This document shows, piece by piece, positions 1 through 10,326 of a DNA stretch of 64,000 bases (its first letter is position 1; the number at the start of each line of letters is the position of its first letter). The notes beneath the pieces were generated by a model. The model made no database searches. It saw nothing but the letters and a program-made list of their open reading frames with translations, and was not told the DNA's origin. The DNA is from Lasiosphaeris hirsuta (taxonomy: Eukaryota; Ascomycota; Sordariomycetes; Sordariales; Lasiosphaeriaceae). The stretch lies in NCBI GenBank assembly GCA_030549175.1, contig JAUKUA010000001.1:7316001-7380000 (forward strand). Direction: 5' to 3'. The position numbers were made by a program, and so were the translations under genes.

Positions 1-36
1 GACTGGGCTGGACTGGGCTGGACTGGAGTGGGCTGT
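1..36. repeat. Short 10-bp tandem repeat at the window edge
   Basis: The first bases are about three copies of the decamer gactgggctg, the last ones diverged. The array probably continues to the left of the window. No gene is associated with it. Confidence 0.7.
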
Positions 37-59
37 GTAAAGTTTGGGGGTCGAGACGA

Positions 60-660
60 GCATACGAGAGTGGGAGAGTAGGGGTTTGAAAGTGTGAAAT
101 ACGAGGCGGGAGCATACGCAATGCAGAACCCTTGCTTGGAGATAGAAGGCGGGAGCACGCGGGACTTGAGCTAGGAAAAGGGGAACAGAGGGTGGGAGCA
201 TACGCGATGTCAAAGGTCTGCTTGGGAGTAGGAAGCGGGAACACGCGGGACTCGAAATGAGAAAAGGGGAATGGAAGGCCGGAACATACGCGATGCAGAA
301 CCCCTGCTTGGAGATAGGAGGCGGGAGCAGGCGGGACTCGAATTGGGAGAGGGGGAATAGAGGGCGGGAGCATACGCCATGAAGAACATCAAGTGGGGAA
401 CGGTGAATAGGGGGAGCATGAGACTTGGGACGAGAAAAATATACATGGAAACCGAGAGCATGTCAGATACAGAGTGCTTGATGGGAAGTCAAGGCGAGAG
501 CATATACGATGAAGGGCTTCAAGTGGAAATAGGGGGTGGAAGCATGTCAACTTGAAATGCTGAGGCAGTAAATAAGGCGGCAGCATTGCCTTTGAGAAGA
601 GTCCCAAGGCGAGAGCATATGAGACTCGAGGCTTTTGTCAGGGAATCGAAGGCGAGAGTT
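60..660. repeat. Degenerate 43-bp minisatellite with 86-bp higher-order period
   Basis: A header of the form gggagcatacg recurs at 108, 194, 280 and 366, exactly 86 bp apart. Each 86-bp unit splits into two related 43-bp halves: one starts gggagcatacg, the other gggagcacgcgggact. To the right the copies decay but keep a gagagcat or ggaagcat header (about 412, 455, 497, 538, 580, 615) until roughly 660. The open frames across it are by-products of the periodicity and lack coding character. Confidence 0.8.
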
Positions 661-2238
661 GGATGAGGCAAATGGCGTTCAGTCCGGAATAGGGGGCTGG
701 GGGTTGGGGGTTATACCAGATGCAGAGATCTCGAAGACCCCCCCGCGGCTTGAAGAGCTTGAGCGGAGGTGACGGCGAGAGTCAACGTAACGCAAGGTTT
801 TTGAGAATTGAAGCAGAGGGATGACGGTCAAGATATTTAGGGTACGGAAATGTATTTGGTAGGGTGTAGAGTATGAGGATAAATATTCCGGGGCGAGGAG
901 TTGAAGGTGGGTCTTCTTCAGGATGGGAAGGTGAAGGCAAGAAGAGCGTACGAGATGTGGCTGGAGGATATGGAACCCGGCGCCAAGGTGGCCTAAACCG
1001 ACGGCTCTCGACGACCGCGATCACCGGGGCGGGGACTGCAGAGCCTGGATGACCACGGCCACGGGGATGGCGACGGCCTAGAAGACAGCGACGCGCGGGT
1101 CTTCGCGTCGGAGGAGTGAGACGATATGGCCTGACAGCCAACTTAGCCTATACTCCTTGGGAAGAGTTCAGAGGGTGAACTCTCTAAAATTGGGATGCTT
1201 CGGTGCTGAATGAGCCTGGCAGGCATCTAGGGACTTTCGGGGTTAATATCGCGGGCTCGGAGCTCCAGGGCGAGCCTTCAAGGGCGACGATAGTATTGGA
1301 GACCAAATATGATGGCAAGAAGGACAAGAGGCGTTTGATGAAATGGACGGGATAGGTGGTGGAAGGGTGAAGTCTCCCGAGTTGGAAATCCAAGCTGGAG
1401 CATGTGATATTGAAAGCAGAGTCACAAGGAGTTAATAGTTTTTGATGAAGGCGATAGGGGTTGGGGATGGGGGTGAAATATGTGAAAAGGGGTGTCAAAG
1501 GTGTAAGCGTAAATATTCCCAAGCCAGAGATTCAACAAGAGAAGCTCAAGCTCAAGTCGAACACGCCCTGTTTCAGAAGCAGAGAATCTTACCTGGAAAA
1601 TGAGTGAGCTGCGTGAATATTTACTGAACCTGGCCGCGATTAGGATTGCCGTGCCGGAGGAGCACCAGGAAGATGATCAGAGAGGCGTGAGTGTTACGAC
1701 GTTGTGATGATCTGAGGTGTATTTCGTAACGGCCGCCAGGAAGAGAAGCCCTGGAGGAGGAAGATTGTATATTTATGGGGAATGGTTGCTTCAGCGTGAG
1801 AGGGAAGCCCCTCTTGGCTTGGGCCGCTGACGGTGTTGATGCCACGGGAACCAGAAGGGGGATGGAAATGCTCAGATGCCCACGAGACCTAGAGGGCAGG
1901 ATCCCAAGTCTGCACTTGGATTGATGACTTTGCCTGCCGGGTGTTGACAACCAAGCTCGCGTGACAAGAGGTGCGGCTCGGAGAGTCCTTGCTCAATGCA
2001 GGCCACCTATTTCATCTGAAGAAGAAAAAAAAGACTGACAACATTGTGTGTTTTCCCTATTGAGAAGCCATGACAGCTTTTGGCTGGCCCCATTCAGATG
2101 GCAAGGCATACCAAGGCTCCCGCTCCTCCTTCCTCGGAAAAGGCAAGGGTTTTTTTATCATGGTGGTGATGCCCGTGGATGGGCATTGCATTTCGGCAAA
2201 AGCTGGATCGGACAGTCAGGCAGCAAAAAGAATGCTTG
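661..2238. other. Gene-free stretch
   Basis: Only short or medium open frames are present. None has recognisable domains, and none joins to a neighbour through consensus splice sites. No RNA gene was seen. It is probably non-coding flank of the minisatellite. Confidence 0.5.
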
Positions 2239-2321
2239 AGGTCCTACCCAGACTCGAACTGAGGTTGAGGGAAGCGATGGTATTCAGAATCCCTAGTGAT
2301 AGCCAACTACACTATAGGACC
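2239..2321 (-). tRNA. tRNA-Gln (anticodon CTG), with a short intron
   Basis: On the minus strand the acceptor arms GGTCCTA and TAGGACC pair, followed by discriminator T. The D-arm GTG...CAC is present. The anticodon stem AGGGA/TCCCT flanks a loop beginning TTCTGA, which gives anticodon CTG (Gln). The T-arm CTCAG-TTCGAGT-CTGGG also pairs. About 10 extra bases lie directly 3' of the anticodon loop position 37, the canonical place for a nuclear tRNA intron. Removing them leaves a 73-nt mature body. The exact intron borders are inferred, and the pol III terminator was not examined closely. Confidence 0.87.
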
Positions 2322-3779
2322 GTGTGTTGTTTGACGGGAGGTGGAGCTGATAATTGCTTTGCTATGGAGCTGTGTGACATGTTGATCCACTCTGCCTACT
2401 TAAGCTCAAATGTTTGTGGAACTATGACACCATGAAATACGGCGGATGGTTACATGGGGGAGAGCTTGCCGAAGTTGTTGCCCCGCGGCTTCCCTCCATC
2501 CGAAAAGAGATTCGCGACGTGTTGGAGAGGGCCGCCCCTGTACCCGTATTTGACATCATTCCCCGTTCCTTGGTAGATAGATACCGATGACTTGGCCCTT
2601 TCAACAGGGAATATTTTTATGTAGCTATTCAAACTAGCCATTATGCCCATTTTTTCGTTGAGGTTCGTCATGATCAATGGTCGTAATGCCTTATGCCCCT
2701 GACGTGTAAGCTGGAGACGCCGAGTGCAGATGTCGGCGACGCCTATTGTGAAAGCTGAAGACGCACATGTATGGGGGTACGGATGCACATTACGATGGCC
2801 AGGGACGCCTACTCACAAGTCCGTAGACGCCTATGCTAAATAGCGAATCCCTGGAAAACTTGGCATCCTAGAAAAAAGGGGTAAAAACAAAATCTATGAA
2901 CCCTTCAACGACCGTGATAGATCACCTTGTAAGTAAAAGAAGATGGAATCAACCAGATCCAGCCATTGATGACCTACCGAATTACGGCAGCGAACTCTCC
3001 CTGTCTGCCGAGCTGTCTTGAAAATTTGGGCACAGCAGATGCAGCATTGCAATCCAAAGCAATAATCACTCAGAATATGCTGTGGCCATCACTGCAACAA
3101 TGAATCGCAGCGGGTGATCACCTTGTTCGGCGACCCTGGTCAAAGGCTTTGAAAGGCAAGAGCTCACACATCGGCGCTTCTAGCTAGCAGAGTCGGCGTC
3201 GCGACGTGCCTTCTTCTTATCTGATGTGGCGGAGACGTGCCATCTAGGTTGAGAGAGAGCTGGATATTGTGCTCGTCTATGGTGGCTATGAGAAAGTGAA
3301 ACCCAACTCGGCGTAGAGCAGGAATGCAGTATCGAAACCGGGGCGGCGGAGACCGAGTGAGCTTTTGCTAGTTTACTCCTTTTTTCTTATTTTCTTCGAT
3401 CAGGAGTATCATTGAGAATACATAGAAGAATCCACAGTAGAGTGTATATATATAAGAATCACAGAAAGGCCTCACTTTGTTGCTTAGAAATTGCGTAGTA
3501 TATTGAACCATCCATGATCTGAGGACCTCTCCTTTTATGGGAGTCTCTAGTAGAGAAAAGTCTAGTAAGTAGCTTTGACAAAGGAAGTCGAAAAAAGAAA
3601 GACGCGAAAGAAAACCAGGGGAAAAACAGCCTAGCCCAAGCCCAAAGTCAGTACTAAATTCTTCTTTCCAAGATCGGGTATACTGTGAGGTACACAAGAG
3701 TCGACAGCAAGGACTATTATTTACCGCAGACTCATAACCGTAGCTAGTCCACCAAGTAGGGGCAGTAAGTGTTTGCTGG
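2322..3779. other. Gene-free stretch
   Basis: No convincing gene. A short motif, gacgccta, recurs at about 2738, 2807 and 2827. A 177-codon open frame on the minus strand near 3.4-3.9 kb has no recognisable domain and AT-rich, non-coding-like composition. Confidence 0.45.
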
Positions 3780-5070
3780 CACAGAGATGCTGGCTGGCAG
3801 AGGAATGTTTGATAGAGGCGGCATAACCGATCATGGGAAAGAGCACTTGTGTGCACAACACCTAAGGAGCATCGTCTACATTCACGACCCCTAGCCCACA
3901 CACTATGGACAGCTTCATGGCAACAAAAAATTGTACGTGCCGACTCTCCCGCGTCACGTCGACTTTCCTGTTTCAGATTGCCAACACTCTCACCGTTGAC
4001 GCCACATCAAATTGCCGACGCCATACCAAATTATCAACACCATACCTCCCAATTGCGTCGACACCATACTCGGCTCTCCCGCGCCGACTCTCCCATGCTG
4101 CATCGGTTCTCCCGTATCACACCGACTCTCCCGGGTTACGCAGCTGGAGGAGGGGTAGCAACACATGTGCTCTTTCCTAAGATCAGCTCTGCTGCCTCCG
4201 TCGGAGAGATTGAGCCTTTCATTTCTTCGAGGCACAGATCAGGAGGTTGACTGGGCAAAGAGACGTTGGCTGGCAGAGGAGTGCTGCGGCGCAATCTGTG
4301 TCTATGTCTCTGACTGGATTTGGGCGAAGCCGCCAGTCTCCGACGACCAGGATGAGGATGGCAAGAAAATGCAAAATCTGGCACTTTAGGCCTGTTGCCT
4401 GGAACGCAACCTGACGTTCAACTCCTCAACTCCCATTGGTACACTCAGGAGGATGAGGTGTAACCACTTGAATGGGGTTGGCGACGTTGTCAGTTACTGG
4501 GACGGGCGTGCACCTACAAACATGCACACCAAGTTCCCCATCAAAGGGGATGGACCCCCGAAGGTACCAGCTAAAGAGGTCATCGACTATCCTCTTATCA
4601 GGCAACATTCCATTGCCAGCAGCCAACACTCCTCTGCCAGCCAACGCCTCCACACCTCTGTGACAACGACCCTCGGCGGGCATAAGGTGAAGAGTTTCAC
4701 TATGGCAAAGAATGTGTGTGCCGGCTCTCCCGTGCCACACGGACTCTCCGGTAACCACGCTAACTCTCCGGTGACCACGCTGGCCTCTGGTGTCCGTGCT
4801 GACTTGCTGGTGTCCACACCGATTCTCCTGTATTGTAAAGACGAAGGAGACTCGCCGGTGAACAACTTTATAGCGGCAAAGAATGTGCATACCGACTCGC
4901 CAACGTCCGCGTCGACTCACCGATGTCCGCGCTGACTCTCTGGTGAATAGCTTCATCGTCGCAAAGAATGTGTATAGCGACTCTCCTGTGTGGCGACTCT
5001 CCCGTGCCGCGCCGACTCGCCGGTGTCCTGGCCAATTCCCTTGTATTGTGAAGACGGAGGAGATGTAGCG
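3780..5070. repeat. Diverged repeat family with direct and inverted copies
   Basis: Two motifs repeat here. First, a block of the form ttcat-gtcgcaaagaatgtg followed by ccgactctcc recurs near 3910, 4695, 4870 and 4955. Second, short units of about 20 bp built on ccgactctcc-ggtg-ccacg are tandemly repeated (4720-4850, 4900-5035). The segment ctggctggcagaggagtg occurs in direct orientation near 3790 and 4268 and as its reverse complement near 4625. Long open frames in several phases (for example minus 5130-4426) follow from the repeat structure and are not credible genes. Confidence 0.65.
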
Positions 5071-5221
5071 CCTCGTCCAAATCGCGCACGAATTCATCGT
5101 CGAGCTTAACAGGGAAATCCGGACGATCACTGCTCCAATAAACTACCACCACTGGCCGTCCGCACACCGGCGTCCAGGAGGCACCGGAATCCGTCCGCCC
5201 TCGTCGCTCCTGCTACGACCG

Positions 5222-5303
5222 GCGCCGCTGGAGGGAGAGGAGGGGAAGGGAGAGGAGGGGAGGGGAGAGGAGGGGAGAGGAGGGGAGAGGGGAGGGGGAA
5301 TAC
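5222..5303. repeat. Homopurine GGAGAGGAGGGGA tract
   Basis: About 80 bases are almost pure G and A, with an irregular 10-13 bp period built on gagaggagggg. The tract lies just downstream of the kinase stop codon at 5357, probably within its 3' UTR. Such tracts can form triplex or G-quadruplex structures; that is inference, not shown here. Confidence 0.75.
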
Positions 5304-5356
5304 ATCACTCCAAACTTCCCCCCAACCCCAACCCCAACCTAATACCCATCCCATAC

Positions 5357-7786
5357 CTAAAACCCCTCCCCCCTCTCCCTCCCTGTCGGCGCCGGATGCG
5401 CCGCCATATGAGCACTCATGAACGTGAGATGCGCCGCAAAACTGGCCAGCAGCCGCGTCGCATCCTCCCGCACCTCCTCGCGGCTCGCAAGCCCCTGCAT
5501 CACGTTTGCCGACGGCGGATCCGGGACCGGCGGCATCTCCAACGCCGCCGTTCTCGGCTGCTGCCGCTGTTGCTGTTCCTGCTGGTATTCTTGCGCCAGC
5601 GGTAGCTGGACACTGCTCGCCCGCGTGGAACCGCCCCGGAACTGGTATTCCGGGTTCATCATGTAGTCGCCCACCGCCGAGTAGCCGTCATCGCCGAAGC
5701 TGTCGGCGCGGCCGTGGCTTACCAGCGTGTTGCTGCCGCTGTGGGAAAATTCGGGTAGCGGCTCCCCCGGCGCCTGGGCCAGCCGTGCAAAGTCGCTGTC
5801 ATCCGAGATGTAGATGGACGGCTCGCGGCCAGTGGACTGGACCGGCTGGTAGTAGGAGGCGTGGCGCTCTAGGTCAAAGGGGTTGGCGCCTCCGATGTCC
5901 GAGCCGGTATATGAAGCGGCGTCCGAGTTAGCCGTGGAAGGCCGGCTGAGATCTGGCATGGCGAAGCTCTCGTCGAGGTCAATAAGACTCCCTACTGACG
6001 CGCGGTGATCCTGTATGTTGGGCGGTACAAGGTCATATGTCTGTGACTGGAAGGGGAGCGGCTCCGTAGGGTGGTAGATCAAGGGAGCCCTTGCACCCGA
6101 GCCAGGCGTTGTGCTGGGTCGTTCCTCATGGAATGGGAATCGGGACATCTCGGGGTTCGCTGAGGCTGGGGCCATGGCAGGGAACTTCCACTCCTGTGTT
6201 GCCCGGCGGTCCATATTCATATCAGCTGGGTCGCTTAGCGGTGGTTTGCTGAAATCTTGAACCTCTTCGAACCCGGAGTCGCTTGAAGCGGCCCGTAGGC
6301 CAGCCTTGATTGTCTGCATATCCACAAACTGAGAAAGGTCGCCGCCGTTGTGGAGAGAGGCGTCTAGATCAATAAGCGACTCACGGAGGGTGGAGTGGAG
6401 GGAATCATCCCTTAGGGGGAGATCCGAGGTTGGTGGCGGAGGTGGTTTGCCGTAGTATGCTCGCGAGTTTTCTTCGTAGTTTGTGATGGTATTGGGGTCG
6501 AATAACTTCTCAAGGGGTGCCTTGAATGCGGGCAACTGGGGTGGAGGCCGACGCCTGGACTTCGGTTTTGGAGGTTGAGGCAGCTGCTCACTGAAGTCGA
6601 AATCAACATTCGACCCATACACGTCGTAGACGGCCTGTGAGGAATCCCCATTCATCACCTGGCGGTCAAAGTCGACTGTGGTGCTGAAATTCCACTCATC
6701 ATTGTCCATAGCTGTCGACGAGTAATAGTCTGATGGGCCTTGCGCACCGCCGGGATTAAAGAGGGACTTCCTTACTCCGCCTTGTGCCTCCCAAACCTTG
6801 TAGCCCCGGACAAGGTTGGAAAGGGAGGAGGTTGGATAGGATGCACTGGTGTTGGATATGTATGAGTGCCGCTGCACCTGCTCAATGGTGGGACGGCTTG
6901 CAGGATCTTCCACGAGGCAGAACGATACGAGGTCCCTAATCCGGGGCGAATACTGGTCTCCTTCCAAGCGAGGGCTGTGGCTCTTGATGTAGTTGCCGAG
7001 CTGGGGGATATTGAATCCAGACATGACATTAGGGGGGAGGCCCGAGGCTATTTCGTAAACCATAGAGCCGAACGCCCAGATATCGACAGGTGTGCTGTAA
7101 GACGGCACCGACTCGAATAGTTCGGGCGCCATCCAGTGAGGCGTCCCGATGAAGGTAGACCGCTTGTCCATTTTCGTCTCAATAATTCCAGCAACCCCAA
7201 AGTCGCACAGCTGTACGCTTCCTGTCTCGGTCACTAGCACGTTGGCACATTTGATGTCGCGGTGGATAATACCTTCCTTGTGCACCCAGTATATCGCCTC
7301 AGCGACCTCGCGTAGAATAGGGATGATCCACTTCTCCTGCAGGCCACCCGGTGCTGTCGGCTTCATCAAGGTTGCCACACTCCCTCCTGCGCAGTATTCG
7401 GTGACCATCCACATGGCCTGGCCCACGGGAAGGGCATCGAGGATGAGGTTGATGTTTTTTGCCTTGCTATCGCTAAGGAGTTTGAGAGCGCTGATCTCCT
7501 TCATGAATTCGCTGTAGGTGTCTGCCAGCTTCGGATTGAGGGTGTCGCTCTCCTCAATGTCAATGATTTTAACTGCCACAATGGACTTGGAGTTGAGATC
7601 TGTTGCTTTGTAGACGCGACCGAAGCTTCCCTTGCCAATCAGCTCCTGCAGGAGGTATGGAGGGACTTCTTTGCCCGCTCGTATGCACTCATCCTGTACT
7701 GATGCTTGCATTTTCTTTGCGTCATCCATTGCCTTTTGCTTCGTTACAGACAAGAGGTCTGGACCTCGCGCTCGTAAGGTTGCCAT
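5357..7786 (-). CDS. STE20-family germinal-centre protein kinase
   Basis: Single-exon gene of 809 residues. The kinase domain spans about 44-310 and is complete. The glycine loop GKGSFG is at 51-56, the catalytic Lys at 73 (AVKI), HRDIKCAN has Asp177, the metal-binding DFG is at 195-197, the GTPHWMAPE activation segment follows, and the subdomain XI Arg lies in DPASRPT. The HRDIKCAN signature is typical of STE20/GCK kinases. The remaining 500 residues are low-complexity, rich in Pro, Ser and Asp, with a glutamine run near the C-terminus, and form no recognised domain. I start at the ATG at 7786 (MATLRARG); the frame stays open further upstream but has no better ATG. Fungal members of this group act in septation, polarity and hyphal fusion signalling. 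It resembles fungal GCKs of the MST-1/SmKIN3/Don3 type, but the exact orthologue was not established. Confidence 0.88.
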   Translation of the reverse strand: MATLRARGPDLLSVTKQKAMDDAKKMQASVQDECIRAGKEVPPYLLQELIGKGSFGRVYKATDLNSKSIVAVKIIDIEESDTLNPKLADTYSEFMKEISALKLLSDSKAKNINLILDALPVGQAMWMVTEYCAGGSVATLMKPTAPGGLQEKWIIPILREVAEAIYWVHKEGIIHRDIKCANVLVTETGSVQLCDFGVAGIIETKMDKRSTFIGTPHWMAPELFESVPSYSTPVDIWAFGSMVYEIASGLPPNVMSGFNIPQLGNYIKSHSPRLEGDQYSPRIRDLVSFCLVEDPASRPTIEQVQRHSYISNTSASYPTSSLSNLVRGYKVWEAQGGVRKSLFNPGGAQGPSDYYSSTAMDNDEWNFSTTVDFDRQVMNGDSSQAVYDVYGSNVDFDFSEQLPQPPKPKSRRRPPPQLPAFKAPLEKLFDPNTITNYEENSRAYYGKPPPPPTSDLPLRDDSLHSTLRESLIDLDASLHNGGDLSQFVDMQTIKAGLRAASSDSGFEEVQDFSKPPLSDPADMNMDRRATQEWKFPAMAPASANPEMSRFPFHEERPSTTPGSGARAPLIYHPTEPLPFQSQTYDLVPPNIQDHRASVGSLIDLDESFAMPDLSRPSTANSDAASYTGSDIGGANPFDLERHASYYQPVQSTGREPSIYISDDSDFARLAQAPGEPLPEFSHSGSNTLVSHGRADSFGDDGYSAVGDYMMNPEYQFRGGSTRASSVQLPLAQEYQQEQQQRQQPRTAALEMPPVPDPPSANVMQGLASREEVREDATRLLASFAAHLTFMSAHMAAHPAPTGRERGEGF

Positions 7787-9063
7787 GATTGCTGGCGAAC
7801 CAAGGAGCAATATCTTGATCTTCCGTCTGAGCCTTGTATTTGCTATTGTTCGGTCAGTGCGGGGCACTTGGGGTTGATGTCAGGACCGCTCGGAAAACAG
7901 CCGTAGACCAGATCAAAGATGAGCTGATGTGGCAACCCCAAGAAGACTCTATGGAAGGGCGATAACTTGCACCCGCCCTTCCAGGTTCTCGGGTGTAAGT
8001 GCAAGCCCCTTGAGCCAGCGAGTCCTTTAAATCTCTTCATAGTTTCTGTTGCTCGATGGGAGTGAAAAGGGACTCGGTTGTGTCTTCCAGTCAGGAACAC
8101 ACTGGCTTGTTGGGCCGTTGGGGTGCTCAGCTAGCCACTGGGCGCATCACTTGAGGATGTTTGAACCTAATCCAATCGCGAGTACAGGAGGAAGAGCACC
8201 TATAGATCGTACCATCGGAAAAAGCTCCGTACCTTGTCAAGCCTCGGCCCTCAAGCTGTAAGCATCATCATGATTGATATCGCTACTAAGAGAAAAGAAG
8301 AAGAAAACCTCTTCTCTGGGTAAATGTGTCAGATCCGGGTGAACCCCCTCAGCTAATTGCGTCGCGGCGTTTGTTATATGGAGCGAGGGTCAGATCATGG
8401 AAAGATGGAAAGATGGAAAGAATGGCTGAGATAGAGAGCTTTCAGGTAGCTGGAGGGAGCTGCAGCAATTGAGAGCAGCGACTCCTGCGCCAGCGATGCA
8501 CGATCCCAGCTCGACAGTGGGCGATGATGATGGGATGTGGAGGGTCAGCTAGGGGCCTCAGTAAGAGTAGGCAGGCGCGACATGCTCAAACAGCGCTAAG
8601 ATATTTTGATTGAGAGATGCTCCAATCAGCGCCAGAATCAGCACGTGGCACAGGGTATCAGACAGATCGGTACGTACCGAGTCCGTGTTACCCGCGCCAT
8701 CTTGTAGCAGCCCCAGCTCCCAAGCTTCGTCCCAGCTTCAGCCCTCTGTGCTCTGTCCGCTATCTCAAATTCATGCAATGCGGAATAACAACTTGTGCCG
8801 CAAGCATAACAGCAGAAGTGACCACGGCCCAAATAAGTCAGGGCTTCAATTGCCTGCTGTACTGTACCCCTTTGACCAATGTTAGGGATAGGATTGGGTT
8901 TACACAAGCTCAGCGCATTACGACATGCCCTTGCACCAAAGAAACTCCATCGACAATATCCCATCTTCACATTGGTCTCCATCCTGCCCCATAGTCTATG
9001 TGCTACTGTAATCATCGCGAACTATCCCATAGTCTCACCCACCCACAGCACCAAACCAGCACC
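7787..9063. other. Intergenic region, kinase promoter side
   Basis: Upstream region of the kinase and 3' flank of the DUF7053-type gene. It holds a triple ggaaagat repeat near 8397-8420. No supported gene; the open frames of 70-125 codons lack domains. Confidence 0.5.
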
Positions 9064-9654
9064 CTAACCACTCCCAGCAGCCCCCGCCTTCACCTCGTCC
9101 TCTAGCCTCGTCAGCATCTTGGCATGGATCTTCTGCCAGCCATTCTCGCACTGTGACTTGACCACGCCCAGCAGCAGCCTCGAGCACGAGATGGTGGCCG
9201 CCTCGACCAACTCCAGCCCGCCGGCCTCCCCCTCCTTGATCTCCCAGAGCGTGTCCAGGACGACCGACAGCGGGCTGCGGATGCGGGCGAAGACGCCGTG
9301 CGTGATGTCGGTGAACTCGTACGTGCTCACCACGTTGGTGTCCCACAGCCCGGCTGGGATGGTGTGCACGATGTCGGTCACGGTGAAGCACGTGGTCAGG
9401 CGGGGGCCGCGCGCCTGCGCCGTGATGGCGTCGGGGACTACCGGCGGCGAGGCCGGGCTCAGCGGCTCGAATTTGGAGAGGAGCGGGTCGCACGAGAGGA
9501 AAAAGGCGTGGTCCGAGAGCATGGCGATGGCTTGCTCTTTGGTCACGCCCGCCGGGATTGGTGACGAGTGCAGTATGCTGGCGGTGCCCGTGAAGACTAG
9601 GTGCCCGGGTTAGGAGACATTGTGTGGGGAGGGGGACGGGGACGGACAAGACAT
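9064..9654 (-). CDS. DUF7053-type small fungal protein
   Basis: Predicted 179 residues. The body (9596-9064) reads VFTGTASILHSSP and continues to a GSG C-terminus. The pattern of a short N-terminal Phe-Thr strand, AIAMLSDHAFFLSCDP and a later TDITHGVFARIRSP resembles the START-like fungal domain DUF7053; I assign this from memory of the family. The body has no in-frame ATG. A 7-nt first exon (ATGTCTT, 9654-9648) joins it through a 51-nt intron (9647-9597) with a CTAAC branch point and a CCTAG acceptor, giving MSFFTGT. The donor GTCCGT is weak, so the start is the least certain part. Function is unknown. It stands alone between the kinase and COQ6. Confidence 0.6.
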
Positions 9655-10326
9655 TGTGTGGATAGGAGGGGGTTAGTATGTCACGATTGTTGACGTTATT
9701 CTTCGGGATATAGGATCAAGGTCGCGATGCGATTAAGCAATGTAGGTCTGCGAAGTCGAATGCCCCAGGCCCTTGGAACCAACGATCCTTTGGACCTAGG
9801 GGAGGCTCTGACAGATAAGGTGTCACTCAAACCGTTCCGCAGGCACCCACGCCCAAACCAGATCAGCAAACTGTGCCCTTTGCGAAGGAACCCCCATAGC
9901 AATCGCAACTTCTGCTACATTGAAACACTGCCAGGCCCCATCGGGATCCGTGCCAATGGGATGCAGTGAGTGGTAATAGAGAAGCAGCTGGCGCATCAAA
10001 CAGCGCAAGCATTGACATTTAGCGGTTCAAGAACCAGGGCTAGTAGCACTATGATAACAGTAATTGGTTACAAGCCCGATACCACTAATAAGTGGCAGTG
10101 CTGAAGTTGTGCCGACGTCATGTCAAGCACCTTGTGCCTTCTCAGTTATGATTCGCCAATCGGTGTAATTGCCAAATCGGACTCGTTTGGTGACAGGTCG
10201 TCGGATGAGATTCTCATGAGTTGAGGGGAGCTCGGGCCACCGATGACATGCAGCCCCAAGGCCCCTGCAATCACTCTTTTTGCGGAGCATCATCAACATT
10301 GGTAACCACCTGAGCCCTCCCCGACA
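9655..10326. other. Divergent intergenic region between DUF7053-type gene and COQ6
   Basis: About 670 bp that must hold both promoters, since the two genes point away from each other. No other gene or clear regulatory motif was recognised. Confidence 0.5.

Noticed and set aside
4426..5130. 234-codon minus frame (and overlapping frames) in the repeat region
   Set aside because: The frame follows from tandem repeats without stops; several phases are open on both strands, which is not typical of a gene.
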